From: JAEUKQ01 sp964414755
Lineage (GTDB): Bacteria; Pseudomonadota; Alphaproteobacteria; JAEUKQ01
NCBI GenBank assembly: GCA_964414755.1
Contig: CAYPXH010000004.1
Location: forward strand, 1 to 64,000
Direction of reading: 5' to 3'
Length of the DNA: 64,000 nucleotides
Shown: positions 7,818-16,412 of the stretch, piece after piece
Position numbering within the stretch: the first letter of the stretch is position 1
How the letters are laid out: every line of letters starts with the position of its first letter
The notes under the pieces: model-generated
What the model was told of the DNA's origin: nothing
Database searches by the model: none
Seen by the model: only the letters and a program-made list of their open reading frames with translations
Made by a program: the position numbers and the translations under genes

Positions 7818-8855
7818 CTACTTGGCTATCTTAAGCGATTCATCCCAATGATGACAAGCAACCCAATGATTGGGCTCAATTTGTTCAAGGGGTGGTGTTT
7901 TCTGGGCGCACACATCTGTAGCCAAAGGACAACGCGTACGGAAAGCGCAACCACTTGGGGGGTTAAGCGGTGACGGCAGCTCGCCTGAAATAACCGTATG
8001 CTTTTTCTTCTGTTCTTTGTTTGGATCGGGTAGGGGAACAGCAGAAATAAGAGCGCGGGTATATGGATGTCTTGGGTTGGCATATAATCGGTCACGGTCG
8101 GTTAATTCCACGACTTTGCCCAAATACAAAACCATAATCCGGTGGCTGATATGCCTTACAACACTAAGGTTATGGGAAATAAAAATTAGCGACAGGTTTT
8201 TTTCGCGCTGCAAGTCCATCAGCAGGTTAACAATTTGTGCCTGAATAGAAACATCAAGCGCGCTGACCGGCTCGTCACAAATAATAAGTTCTGGGTTGTT
8301 AATCATGGCACGGGCAATGCCAATACGTTGACATTGCCCCCCGGAAAATTCGTGGGGATAGCGGTTAATCTGGTCAGGTAACAAGCCCATTTTTGCCATC
8401 ATATCCTGAACAATCTTTTTCATATCCTGGTTGCGCAGGTTAGGTTGAAATGTGCGTAGAGGTTCTGCGATGATTTCGCCAACGGTCATACGTGGGTTTA
8501 ACGAGGCAAGCGGGTCTTGAAAAATAATTTGCAATTCGCGGCGTTTTTGCCGTAGTTCATTGGGGGATAGGGTAATAAGATTTTGATTCTTCCAAATAAC
8601 ATCGCCTTGAATGTTTGGCAGCAAACGTAAAATTGCCCGCCCAAGGGTTGATTTCCCACAACCAGATTCACCAACCAAACCTAGTGTTTCACCAGCACCT
8701 AAAGTGAAAGAAACGCCATCAACAGCTTTTAATAAAGCTTTGGGTTGCTTGCTGAGCATTCTTTTTCCAATCGGAAAATGAACCTTTAGGTTATTAACTG
8801 AAAGGAGGGTAGCAGGGGGAGGTGATTGCGTATTATTTAAAAATTCAGATGACAT
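7818..8855 (-). CDS. oppF: oligopeptide ABC transporter ATP-binding protein OppF
   Basis: OppF is one of the two cytoplasmic ATPases that power oligopeptide import by OppABCDF. The 345-aa sequence has Walker A GESGCGKST, Q-loop IIFQDPLASLNPRM, signature FSGGQCQR, Walker B LIICDEPVSALD and switch FISHNLS. The C-terminal oligopeptide/dipeptide extension carries PLPDPNKEQ and a cysteine-rich CAFRTRCPLATDVC segment, typical of the OppD/OppF/DppD/DppF class and in some members binding an iron-sulfur cluster. Its ATG at 8855 lies inside the last codons of oppD (19-nt overlap). It is the final gene of the operon. The following 90 nt contain no convincing terminator. Confidence 0.94.
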   Translation of the reverse strand: MSSEFLNNTQSPPPATLLSVNNLKVHFPIGKRMLSKQPKALLKAVDGVSFTLGAGETLGLVGESGCGKSTLGRAILRLLPNIQGDVIWKNQNLITLSPNELRQKRRELQIIFQDPLASLNPRMTVGEIIAEPLRTFQPNLRNQDMKKIVQDMMAKMGLLPDQINRYPHEFSGGQCQRIGIARAMINNPELIICDEPVSALDVSIQAQIVNLLMDLQREKNLSLIFISHNLSVVRHISHRIMVLYLGKVVELTDRDRLYANPRHPYTRALISAVPLPDPNKEQKKKHTVISGELPSPLNPPSGCAFRTRCPLATDVCAQKTPPLEQIEPNHWVACHHWDESLKIAK

Positions 8856-9811
8856 GTTTTATACCGTTGAGGGGCAATTTGGCGAAATTCAGGTTTGCTG
8901 CTGATACAAATATCTTGCCGATATTGGCAACGATCAGCAAAAGAACAACCAATGGGTAAGTGTTGTAAATTTGGCGGTTGACCAGCGATTGTTTGCAGCC
9001 GATCGGTCTTAACATCCAAGCGTGGCATTGATTTCAGCAGACCCATAGTATAGGGGTGTTGCGGGTTATAGAAAATATCTTGAACAGTTCCTTGTTCAAC
9101 AATCCGCCCAGCATACATAACTAAAACGCGGTCACATAGGCCGGCAATAACACCCAAATCGTGAGTAATCAAAACCATAGCATTGCTTTTTGTACGTTTT
9201 AATGTGCGCATTAGTTCAAGAATTTGGGCTTGAATAGTTACATCTAAGGCGGTTGTTGGCTCATCGGCAATAAGTAATTTTGGTTGACATAACAATGCCA
9301 TAGCAATCATAACGCGCTGGCGCATTCCACCTGAAAATTCATGTGGGTACATAGAAATGCGTTGTGCGGCGCTTGGAATTTGTACTTTTTCAAGTAACTC
9401 GATGGCCTGTTGACGTGCTTCTGCCCGCGACATATTGCGGTGAATTTCAAGCACTTCGGTCATTTGCCGTTCCACCGTTAAATATGGATTCAGTGAGGTC
9501 ATGGGGTCTTGAAAAATCATCGACATATGACGACCACGGATTTTATCTAACTTATCCCGAGATAAGCCAAGTAAATCAATATCGCGGTAACGAATAACCC
9601 CGCTGGCACTACCATTTGTGGCAAGTAACCCCATAACAGACATAAAAACCTGACTTTTGCCTGAACCTGATTCGCCAACAACACCAACAACCTCGCCGTC
9701 ATTAACAGTAAACGAAATATTATTAACGGCTTTGACTGGCCCTTCTGGTGTTTTAAAAACAACCTTAAGATTTTCAACTGACAATATGGGTTTGTTTGTC
9801 ATGTCGTTCAC
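8837..9811 (-). CDS. oppD: oligopeptide ABC transporter ATP-binding protein OppD
   Basis: OppD is the second ATPase of the peptide importer. The 324-aa protein shows Walker A GESGSGKS, Q-loop IFQDPMTSLNPYL, signature FSGGMRQR, Walker B LLIADEPTTALD and LITHDLG. Its C-terminal peptide-transporter extension includes CSFADRCQYRQDIC. The start is a GTG at 9811 that overlaps the oppC stop as GTGA (4 nt); an ATG three codons later (MTNKPILSV) is an alternative start. The overlap implies translational coupling with oppC. Confidence 0.94.
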   Translation of the reverse strand: MNDMTNKPILSVENLKVVFKTPEGPVKAVNNISFTVNDGEVVGVVGESGSGKSQVFMSVMGLLATNGSASGVIRYRDIDLLGLSRDKLDKIRGRHMSMIFQDPMTSLNPYLTVERQMTEVLEIHRNMSRAEARQQAIELLEKVQIPSAAQRISMYPHEFSGGMRQRVMIAMALLCQPKLLIADEPTTALDVTIQAQILELMRTLKRTKSNAMVLITHDLGVIAGLCDRVLVMYAGRIVEQGTVQDIFYNPQHPYTMGLLKSMPRLDVKTDRLQTIAGQPPNLQHLPIGCSFADRCQYRQDICISSKPEFRQIAPQRYKTCHLNF

Positions 9812-10707
9812 CGGTCTTTCGGATCAAGGGCATCACGCAGCCCATCACCAATAAAATTAAAACAGAATAATGTGGCCATCAAAAACAAAGACGGAAACAC
9901 AAGTGCCCACCATGAACTATCCATTGTTTGAACACCTTCGCTAATTAGTAATCCCCAGCTGGTATTGGGTTCTTGTACACCTAAACCCAAAAAACTGACA
10001 AAGGATTCAACCAAAATAACGGAAGGAATAGTGAGTGTACAATAAATTGCAACTGGCCCAAGCAAATTTGGAATAATATGACGGCGGATAATGTTAAATG
10101 TTGAAACGCCGCCGGCAACCGCAGCTTCAACAAATTCTTTGCGCCGTAAACTAATAGCCTGACCACGAACAATACGTGCCATATCCAGCCAGGTAATTGC
10201 CCCGATTGCCACGTAAATGAGCAAAATGTCCCGACCAAAAGCCACCGTTAACATAATAATAAAAAACATGAAGGGCATTGCATAAAGGATATCTACAAAA
10301 CGCATCATTAGGTTATCAAGGCGTCCACCAACAAAACCTGCAATTGCCCCCCATAAAACCCCAATGATAAGGCTTACTAAGGTTGCAACTAGGCCAACGG
10401 ATAATGATACGCGTCCGCCATAAAGTGTTCGTACAAAAAGGTCGCGGCCGTTACGTTCGGTGCCAAAATAATGACTATTTTCAAAAGAAGGTGGACTTGA
10501 AAAATTGTCATAATCAACATCGTCGAACTCATAAGGGCTTAGATAAGGCGCAAGCAGGCATAGCAACACAATAATCGCCAGTAAAATTAAACTAAACAGG
10601 CTGGCGTAATTGCGCCGCAAACGGCGCCAGGCATTACCCCATAATCCACGACTTTTCACAACAATTTTGCTACTGGATGGGGGAAGGGAAACGGGTTCAG
10701 TGTTCAT
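9808..10707 (-). CDS. oppC: oligopeptide ABC transporter permease OppC
   Basis: OppC is one of the two inner-membrane channel subunits. The 299-aa protein has the N-terminal OppC-type membrane anchor (WRRLRRNYASLFSLILL) followed by YFGTERNGRDLFVRTLYGGR, a hallmark of OppC/DppC, and the EAA cytoplasmic loop FVEAAVAGG that contacts the ATPases. Five further hydrophobic segments are apparent. Start and stop overlap the neighbouring genes: the ATG at 10707 shares one nucleotide with the oppB stop (TAATG), and the stop overlaps the oppD GTG. Confidence 0.94.
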   Translation of the reverse strand: MNTEPVSLPPSSSKIVVKSRGLWGNAWRRLRRNYASLFSLILLAIIVLLCLLAPYLSPYEFDDVDYDNFSSPPSFENSHYFGTERNGRDLFVRTLYGGRVSLSVGLVATLVSLIIGVLWGAIAGFVGGRLDNLMMRFVDILYAMPFMFFIIMLTVAFGRDILLIYVAIGAITWLDMARIVRGQAISLRRKEFVEAAVAGGVSTFNIIRRHIIPNLLGPVAIYCTLTIPSVILVESFVSFLGLGVQEPNTSWGLLISEGVQTMDSSWWALVFPSLFLMATLFCFNFIGDGLRDALDPKDR

Positions 10708-11627
10708 TAGTCGTACCTTACCTTGGGGTCAAGGAAACCATAAATAATATCCACTACCAAATTAAAGAAAACAATCAATGCGCCATATAAAATTGTTACC
10801 CCCATAACCATAGGGTAATCACGATTTAAAGCACCTTGAACAAAATGGCGACCAATTCCTGGAATATTAAAAGTTTGTTCAATGATAATTGAACCTGTAA
10901 TAATACCTGCAACAGCAGGACCAATATAGGATAAAACAGGCACCATAGCCGGTTTTAAACTGTGGCGCAAAATGGCCAAGCGTTCAGATAAGCCTTTTGC
11001 ACGTGCTGTACGCACATAGTTGCTGCGCAAAACCTCAATCATCGAACCGCGCATCAGGCGCGCAATAATCGCAATTTGTGGCAATGAAAGGGCAACAATC
11101 GGCATGATCAGGGATGTCCAATTGTCATCATCCCAGCCAATTGGCAACCATGTTAACAGCACCCCAAAGACAAGGGTCATAAAAGGGGCGGTAACGAATG
11201 TTGGGATGGTAATACCAAACATGGCAACCGTCATAACTGTATAATCGGTTGGCGTATTTTGCCTAAGTGCCGCAAGAATTCCAAGGGAAACACCAATAAG
11301 AAGGGCTAATAAAATAGCAATCCCGCCAATTTGGGCTGACACTGGAAAACCCAACCCTATAAGTTCGTTAACGGTGAAGTCTTTGTATTTATAGGATGGT
11401 CCTAAATCACCCTGCAAAATATTGCCCAGATAACGCAGATATTGTTCGGGCAAGCTTTCATCCAGGTGATATACCTTGTTGATATTTGCTAGTATCTCGG
11501 GCGCAACTGGGCGCTCTTTGCTAAAAGGGCCACCTGGGGCAATGCGCATCAGGAAAAAAGCAATTGTGATAATTAGCAGCAATGTGGGCACAGCCCAAAA
11601 TAACCGCTTTAGCGTAAAATAAAACAT
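10707..11627 (-). CDS. oppB: oligopeptide ABC transporter permease OppB
   Basis: OppB is the partner channel subunit. The 306-aa sequence begins with the canonical MFYFTLKRLFWAVPTLL N-terminus and includes the HLDESLPEQYLRYLGNILQGDLG-type periplasmic stretch (family motif around residues 54-76). The EAA loop is seen as YVRTARAKGLSE, and the C-terminus ends in YGFLDPKVRYD. Six transmembrane helices are expected and visible. It starts 65 nt after oppA, beyond an intercistronic terminator hairpin, so oppBCDF are probably made at a lower level than oppA. Confidence 0.94.
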   Translation of the reverse strand: MFYFTLKRLFWAVPTLLLIITIAFFLMRIAPGGPFSKERPVAPEILANINKVYHLDESLPEQYLRYLGNILQGDLGPSYKYKDFTVNELIGLGFPVSAQIGGIAILLALLIGVSLGILAALRQNTPTDYTVMTVAMFGITIPTFVTAPFMTLVFGVLLTWLPIGWDDDNWTSLIMPIVALSLPQIAIIARLMRGSMIEVLRSNYVRTARAKGLSERLAILRHSLKPAMVPVLSYIGPAVAGIITGSIIIEQTFNIPGIGRHFVQGALNRDYPMVMGVTILYGALIVFFNLVVDIIYGFLDPKVRYD

Positions 11628-11649
11628 TGAATGCCTAAGAAAATTAAAA

Positions 11650-11683
11650 AACCCTGTTGCGCATGAAAATGCACAACAGGGTT
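11650..11683 (-). terminator. intercistronic rho-independent terminator between oppA and oppB
   Basis: On the minus strand AACCCTGTTG (11683-11674) pairs perfectly with CAACAGGGTT (11659-11650). One mismatch is followed by an inner GCAT/ATGC stem and a 4-nt loop. The run of six Ts that follows makes it a full intrinsic terminator. It lies 9 nt after the oppA stop and before oppB in the same operon. Likely role: partial termination and protection of the oppA 3' end, giving excess binding protein over membrane subunits. Confidence 0.85.
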
Positions 11684-11691
11684 CAGGGTAT

Positions 11692-13281
11692 TTATTTCAA
11701 GGAAAGATAACGGGTTAAATGAAACCCTTGAACGTTATCCTGCCATCCTTGAACATTTGGTTTTACCATTGCCTTGGTTACATAAAAGTAAATAGGAATC
11801 AATGGTAGATCATCCAAGAATATTTTTTCAGCTTGCTGTAAAAGAAGGTTGCGTTGTTTTGCATCCTGCGTAACAGCTGCTTTTTTCAACAGTTCATCAA
11901 ATTTTGGATTCTTATAACGAACATTGTTGGCTTTACCAGCGTTTGAAGCAAACATAGACAAGAAGTTTTCGGCATCTAAATAATCGCCAATCCAACCAGC
12001 ACGAGCAATTTGATACGTGCCTTGATCGCGGCTATCCAAATAAACCTTCCATTCTTGGTTGGTAATGGTTGTTTCAACACCCAAAACCTTTTTCCACATT
12101 GCTTGAATGGCGACAGCAATAAGCTTGTGCGCTTCACTTGTATTAAATAGAATCTCAACCTTCAGCACCTTGTTTGGGCCATAACCGGCTTCGGCATACA
12201 ATTTCTTGGCCATGGCTTCGCGTTCAGCCTGGGTCATTTTGGCATAATCAAGCTGTTGCTGTTGGTAACCTGGAACTCCGGGTGGTACCCATCCATAAGC
12301 AGGAACCTGCCCTTGTTTGGTTACTTTTTCGGTAATAATATTACGGTCAATAGCCAAGGACAATGCGTGACGCAGTTTTGATTCTTGTCCAAGTGGAGCT
12401 TTATCCATATTAATACCGTAGTAATAGGTACCAAAATATTCAGATATGCGTGCTTCACTGGCCAAATTCTTTTTAATAAAGTCCATCTGGTCGCTTGGGA
12501 TATCGTAGGTTATGTGTAATTCCCCTGCCTGATAGCGTTTGAATTCTTCGGCCTGAGATTCGACGGGATAATAATAAACCGTATCAATCTTAACCGTATT
12601 TGCCGCATGGAAATGCGGGTTCTTTTTAAGCACGATCCGTGATTGTGGAATCCATTCAACAATCATATAAGCGCCATTGGAAACAGAATTTTCTGGCTTT
12701 GTCCATTGATTGCCATACTTTTCAACCGTGGCTTTATGTACCGGCCAGGATGCATGGTGTTGCAACGACGCCAAGAAGTAAGGTGTTGATGCCTTAAGAG
12801 TAATTTGCAAAGTATAATCATCGATCGCTTTTACGCCCAACTTGCTGATATCTTTTTCTGCACCTGTACGAATTTCTTCGTTATTCAGGATCGGGTCAGT
12901 AATCCAGGAATATTCAGCGGCAGTAGCAGGGTTTGCAAGGCGTTGAAACGAATAAACAAAATCATGTGCGGTAACAGGGTCGCCGTTTGACCATTTCGCA
13001 TTAGCGCGCAAGTAAAATGTATATACCGTGCCATCCGCACTAATTGACCAGCGTTCGGCAACACCAGGCACCGTTTCAGCCTTAGGGCCATAGGTAACCA
13101 AGCCTTCAAACATATCGGTTGCAATGTAAGCTTCGCCGACGCCGGTAGATAATTGTACATCGAGTGTTTCTGGCTCAGCACCAAGACCACGGTGCAAAAC
13201 CTGTTGTGCATTGGCCGATGCTGCGCCCATGGCAATTGCCGAGGCAAGAGCAAGCGCCGACCAATTAAATAACTTCTTCAT
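11692..13281 (-). CDS. oppA: oligopeptide ABC transporter substrate-binding protein OppA
   Basis: OppA is the periplasmic receptor that captures peptides for OppBCDF. The 529-aa protein has a Sec signal peptide (MKKLFNWSALALASAIAMG...ANA) with cleavage expected before QQVLHRG. The mature protein shows the SBP_bac_5 family features: LGAEPETLDVQLSTGVGEA, then MFEGLVTYGPK, and ANAKWSNGDPVTAHDFVYS around residue 105. The C-terminus ends FHLTRYLSLK. The start ATG at 13281 is preceded by GGGAGG. It is the first gene of the opp operon, behind a long AT-rich upstream region that probably carries its promoter. Confidence 0.95.
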   Translation of the reverse strand: MKKLFNWSALALASAIAMGAASANAQQVLHRGLGAEPETLDVQLSTGVGEAYIATDMFEGLVTYGPKAETVPGVAERWSISADGTVYTFYLRANAKWSNGDPVTAHDFVYSFQRLANPATAAEYSWITDPILNNEEIRTGAEKDISKLGVKAIDDYTLQITLKASTPYFLASLQHHASWPVHKATVEKYGNQWTKPENSVSNGAYMIVEWIPQSRIVLKKNPHFHAANTVKIDTVYYYPVESQAEEFKRYQAGELHITYDIPSDQMDFIKKNLASEARISEYFGTYYYGINMDKAPLGQESKLRHALSLAIDRNIITEKVTKQGQVPAYGWVPPGVPGYQQQQLDYAKMTQAEREAMAKKLYAEAGYGPNKVLKVEILFNTSEAHKLIAVAIQAMWKKVLGVETTITNQEWKVYLDSRDQGTYQIARAGWIGDYLDAENFLSMFASNAGKANNVRYKNPKFDELLKKAAVTQDAKQRNLLLQQAEKIFLDDLPLIPIYFYVTKAMVKPNVQGWQDNVQGFHLTRYLSLK

Positions 13282-13912
13282 TCGGTACCTCCCAAATCTG
13301 TAGGATAATGATAATAAAACACTGGTTTCTTCAATATTTATATCTTAAGTCAGGTTCATACAAACAAACGTAAACAACCAAGAATTTCATACGACCCAGA
13401 ACCAGATAAAATTGATTGAAACAAAACCAACCTTTCCATTTTGATAAACTTTATTCCGAAGTGCAATGAATTTTTTTACATGTTGGGAACCCTCGTTTTG
13501 TAACCGAGCTTTCATCAAGACTTGCCGATTGTAAAAATAATTTATTTTTATAAATATTATTTATTTCGTTTTTCAGCAGAAATTTTATATTCTCTTTTCA
13601 AAAAATTTAACCAAAAATATTTAAATGATAATCCGCAAAAGCTGGTTTTGTCTTTTATCAGGATGGAATAAAAAATATTTTTGTTGGGATACTGATATTA
13701 AATTTGTAGCCAATATGATTAAAATTCAAGGTCGAAAGGTCATTTCGAATGATGCTAGAGTTTATTGACCTTACCATATTTCATATTAAGATATTTGTTG
13801 GCTTACTATCTGAATGCCAATATGGAAATAGAACAAGAAAAAGTGTTTGGAAAATCCAAGCACGTAAATTCCCCAAAATTTATAAGATGCTTAAAAAAAT
13901 ATAGGAAAAAAG
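13282..13912. other. AT-rich intergenic region between divergent oppA and serine hydrolase genes
   Basis: This 631-nt stretch lies between two divergently transcribed genes and must hold both promoters. Short open frames exist: 47 codons from 13625 on the plus strand, and 63 codons from 13765 that run into the start of the next gene. Neither has a recognisable product or a good ribosome-binding site. I see no repeat, RNA gene or decayed gene that I can name. Confidence 0.5.
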
Positions 13913-14779
13913 ATGGGTTTTTATCAAGAAAATACAGCAACCCAAGCGGCTGGTAACCAATTGGTGCAATTACTTCAGCGTGAATTTCAGCTGACCGAGC
14001 GGGATTTTTCTTTTACCTGGTTGCAGCTGAAAGAAAACAATGTTTGGGGCACTAGTTATCTTGGGGAAACGCCATTTTATCCAGCAAGTATTGTAAAGTT
14101 ATTTTATATGGTTGCGACATTTGAGTGGATAAAAAGCAGACAATTAACCATGACTCCGGAATTGCAAAAAGCCCTGCGCGCCATGATTCAAGATTCAAGT
14201 AACGATGCGACCAGCTATATTGTTGATATGTTAACAGATACCACAAGTGGCCCCGAAATGAAGCCGCAGGCCTTTGAAATATGGCTTATTCGTCGGCGGT
14301 TGGTGCAAGAGGCCTTCAAACATTATAGATGGCCTGAATTTGATCGGATTGTTGTAACACAAAAAACATGGGAAGATAGACCTTATGGCCGCGAGCATAT
14401 GTCACGCCTGGTACCAAATAACCGCAACATGTTAACAACGTTTGCGGTAAGCAGGCTGTTATTGGAAATTTATCAAAAAAACATTGTTACCCCCGATAGT
14501 TGTGAAGACATGTTGGAACTAATGTATCGGCCATTAGAGAATGAACCAAAAAATCTTGTGGGCAGCCAGCGTAAAGGTTTTTTGGGTGAAGGCCTGCACC
14601 GTGATTGTAAACTTTGGTCTAAAGCAGGTTGGACCAGTAATTGTAGGCACGATGCCGCAATTATTCAGCAAGGGGATAACGTAACAATATTAACAGTTTT
14701 CCTTAACAATGCCAAGGCAGCCGAAAATGAAAGCATATTACCTAAAATTGCTGGCCATGTTACTGCTAATCCAATATAA
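13913..14779 (+). CDS. serine hydrolase of the class A beta-lactamase / PBP fold, no signal peptide
   Basis: The protein (288 aa) has the active-site order of serine beta-lactamase-fold enzymes. The SxxK nucleophile motif is PASIVKLFYM (Ser and Lys near residues 59-62). A SxN-type motif appears as DSSNDATSYIVD (near 101-112), and SKAGWTSN (near 241-248) stands in the KTG position. These support a Beta-lactamase2-type serine hydrolase. The N-terminus (MGFYQENTATQAAGNQLV) is hydrophilic and has no signal peptide, so unlike true beta-lactamases it should be cytoplasmic. Activity on beta-lactams is not implied; substrate is unknown. The gene stands alone, divergent from oppA and convergent with the DUF1674 gene. 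Confidence 0.75.
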   Translation: MGFYQENTATQAAGNQLVQLLQREFQLTERDFSFTWLQLKENNVWGTSYLGETPFYPASIVKLFYMVATFEWIKSRQLTMTPELQKALRAMIQDSSNDATSYIVDMLTDTTSGPEMKPQAFEIWLIRRRLVQEAFKHYRWPEFDRIVVTQKTWEDRPYGREHMSRLVPNNRNMLTTFAVSRLLLEIYQKNIVTPDSCEDMLELMYRPLENEPKNLVGSQRKGFLGEGLHRDCKLWSKAGWTSNCRHDAAIIQQGDNVTILTVFLNNAKAAENESILPKIAGHVTANPI

Positions 14780-14829
14780 ATAAAAATCCACTGCTTCAAT
14801 ATAAATGGAATCGTTCGACCGAAAAAAGC

Positions 14830-15030
14830 CTAAAAATCGTAACACCGGCCATTTTTTTCCCAATCACCATAACGGGTTGGCTCAAGGCCATTAAAGCCAC
14901 CAATTTCGGTGGTTTTTACCCCGGGTTCCGTGACGCCTTGATCAAGTGTTTTGGTTTTTTTCTGCTGTAAATTTTCTAACTTAACCGCTGGTTCTTTTGG
15001 TGTAGTTTGGTGATCAACATTATTCTTCAT
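14830..15030 (-). CDS. DUF1674 protein, SdhAF4-like succinate dehydrogenase assembly factor
   Basis: DUF1674 proteins are small homologues of mitochondrial SdhAF4, which binds flavinylated SdhA and helps assemble succinate dehydrogenase. The 66-aa sequence has a variable lysine-rich N-terminus and the conserved C-terminal block EIGGFNGLEPTRYGDWEKNG followed by RCYDF, which defines the family. It is divergent from htpX. No sdh genes are in the window. Family match is strong; the assembly role in bacteria is inferred from the eukaryotic homologue. Confidence 0.88.
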   Translation of the reverse strand: MKNNVDHQTTPKEPAVKLENLQQKKTKTLDQGVTEPGVKTTEIGGFNGLEPTRYGDWEKNGRCYDF

Positions 15031-15197
15031 GCGGTAAGTGCCCGAGTTTTTGATGAAAAATGATTACCACGATATTTAAGAAATCACAAGCATCAACAAC
15101 AATAATAATTTAAAGATGCTGGGCGCATTCTTGTTCATGGCGGCATAGAAACTGGGTAGATATTCTATTAAGAATTACCGAGAAATATTATCGATTT

Positions 15198-15206
15198 TTA
15201 TCCACA
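15198..15206 (+). promoter_or_regulatory. perfect DnaA box
   Basis: The sequence TTATCCACA matches the consensus DnaA box exactly. It lies in the AT-rich spacer between the divergent DUF1674 gene and htpX, about 7.5 kb from dnaA. Only one perfect copy was seen here, so it may be a regulatory or chance site rather than an origin. Confidence 0.4.
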
Positions 15207-15283
15207 TATATCAGTCATCTTTAATTTGATTAAGCCAATCTTATATATAAGGTGTGGTTAATAATTTCTTGGAAGTTATTTGG

Positions 15284-16189
15284 ATGATAGGTAATTATAC
15301 AAAAACAGCTTTATTTTTGGCATTCATGACCGCTATTTTGCTGGCAATCGGGTATTTGGTGTCAGGTAGTCAGGGAACCATGGTGGCTTTTGTTGCGGCA
15401 CTTCTTATGAATTTTGGTGCCTACTGGTTTTCAGACCAGATAGTTCTTAGGATGCAAGCTGCTCAACCAGTTGATCGTAAGAATGCCCCGCGGCTTTATC
15501 AGACTGTATCTGAGCTTGCCCAAAAGGCAGGTATCCCAACGCCGAAAATATATATTATTCAAAGTGACCAAGCTAATGCCTTTGCAACTGGGCGTAATCC
15601 CGATCATGCCGCTGTGGCGGTAACGACAGGATTACTGCGGTATTTGGATTGGGATGAAGTAACAGCCGTTCTTGCGCACGAGCTTGCACACATTCGTAAC
15701 CGAGATACGCTGGTTATGACAATTGCGGCAACAATCGCCGGTGCTATTGGATTAATTAGCCAATTTGCCTTCATGATGGGTCATTCACGTTCCAATCAGC
15801 AATCTTCTGCTAATCCTATCGGATTACTTGCAAGTATTCTGCTGATTGTTTTGGCGCCAATGGCTGCTATGCTTGTACACATGGCAATAAGCCGGTCTCG
15901 GGAATATGTGGCAGATAAAGTAGGTGCACAAATTTGCGGTCAGCCTTTGTGGTTGGCAAGTGCTTTGCAAAAAATTGCAAAAATTGCCGCAGTTAAGGAT
16001 ATTCCTTATGTCCGCGATAATCCGGCAACCGCACATCTTTATATCTTTAATCCCCTTAATCGCCGTGGGTTATCTGCCTGGTTTTCAACGCATCCTTCGT
16101 TGGAGAGCAGAATTCAACGGTTGGTAGAGATGGCCAAATCGTCAACATCCTTAAATAAGCTGGTATCAAGACGGGGTCCTTGGGGATAA
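15284..16189 (+). CDS. htpX: membrane zinc metalloprotease HtpX
   Basis: HtpX is an inner-membrane M48 peptidase that degrades damaged membrane proteins together with FtsH. I place the start at the ATG at 15284, giving MIGNYTKTALFLAF, the usual HtpX N-terminus, with GGAAG upstream; an in-frame GTG at 15254 would add ten residues. The 301-aa protein has two N-terminal transmembrane helices, the catalytic HELAH (HEXXH), two further helices (about residues 140-195), and the third zinc ligand region SREYVADKVGA. The C-terminus STHPSLESRIQRL is typical. Confidence 0.94.
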   Translation: MIGNYTKTALFLAFMTAILLAIGYLVSGSQGTMVAFVAALLMNFGAYWFSDQIVLRMQAAQPVDRKNAPRLYQTVSELAQKAGIPTPKIYIIQSDQANAFATGRNPDHAAVAVTTGLLRYLDWDEVTAVLAHELAHIRNRDTLVMTIAATIAGAIGLISQFAFMMGHSRSNQQSSANPIGLLASILLIVLAPMAAMLVHMAISRSREYVADKVGAQICGQPLWLASALQKIAKIAAVKDIPYVRDNPATAHLYIFNPLNRRGLSAWFSTHPSLESRIQRLVEMAKSSTSLNKLVSRRGPWG

Positions 16190-16412
16190 TGTTTGGGCGG
16201 CCCCGTCGCTAGATGATTATATGAATGAATAGCACAGATGGCATCACATTCTTAAGGCGATAGTTTATTCGTGCAAAAGCTTATTCTGGCAAACGGAAGT
16301 GTATTTCCTTGAATAATTATCAGTACATCACATTTCTTGTATCAAACTAACCCCGCTTATTTGCATGAATTTGACAAAATTATACCACAATATCTATCCT
16401 GGAAGGCGAAGG

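Noticed and set aside
13765..13956. A 63-codon plus-strand frame before the serine hydrolase
   Set aside because: It overlaps the serine hydrolase start in another frame, lacks a ribosome-binding site and has no recognisable family.
15198..15206. Chromosome origin at the DnaA box
   Set aside because: Only one perfect box was seen, and alphaproteobacterial origins are often not next to dnaA; kept as a single site only.
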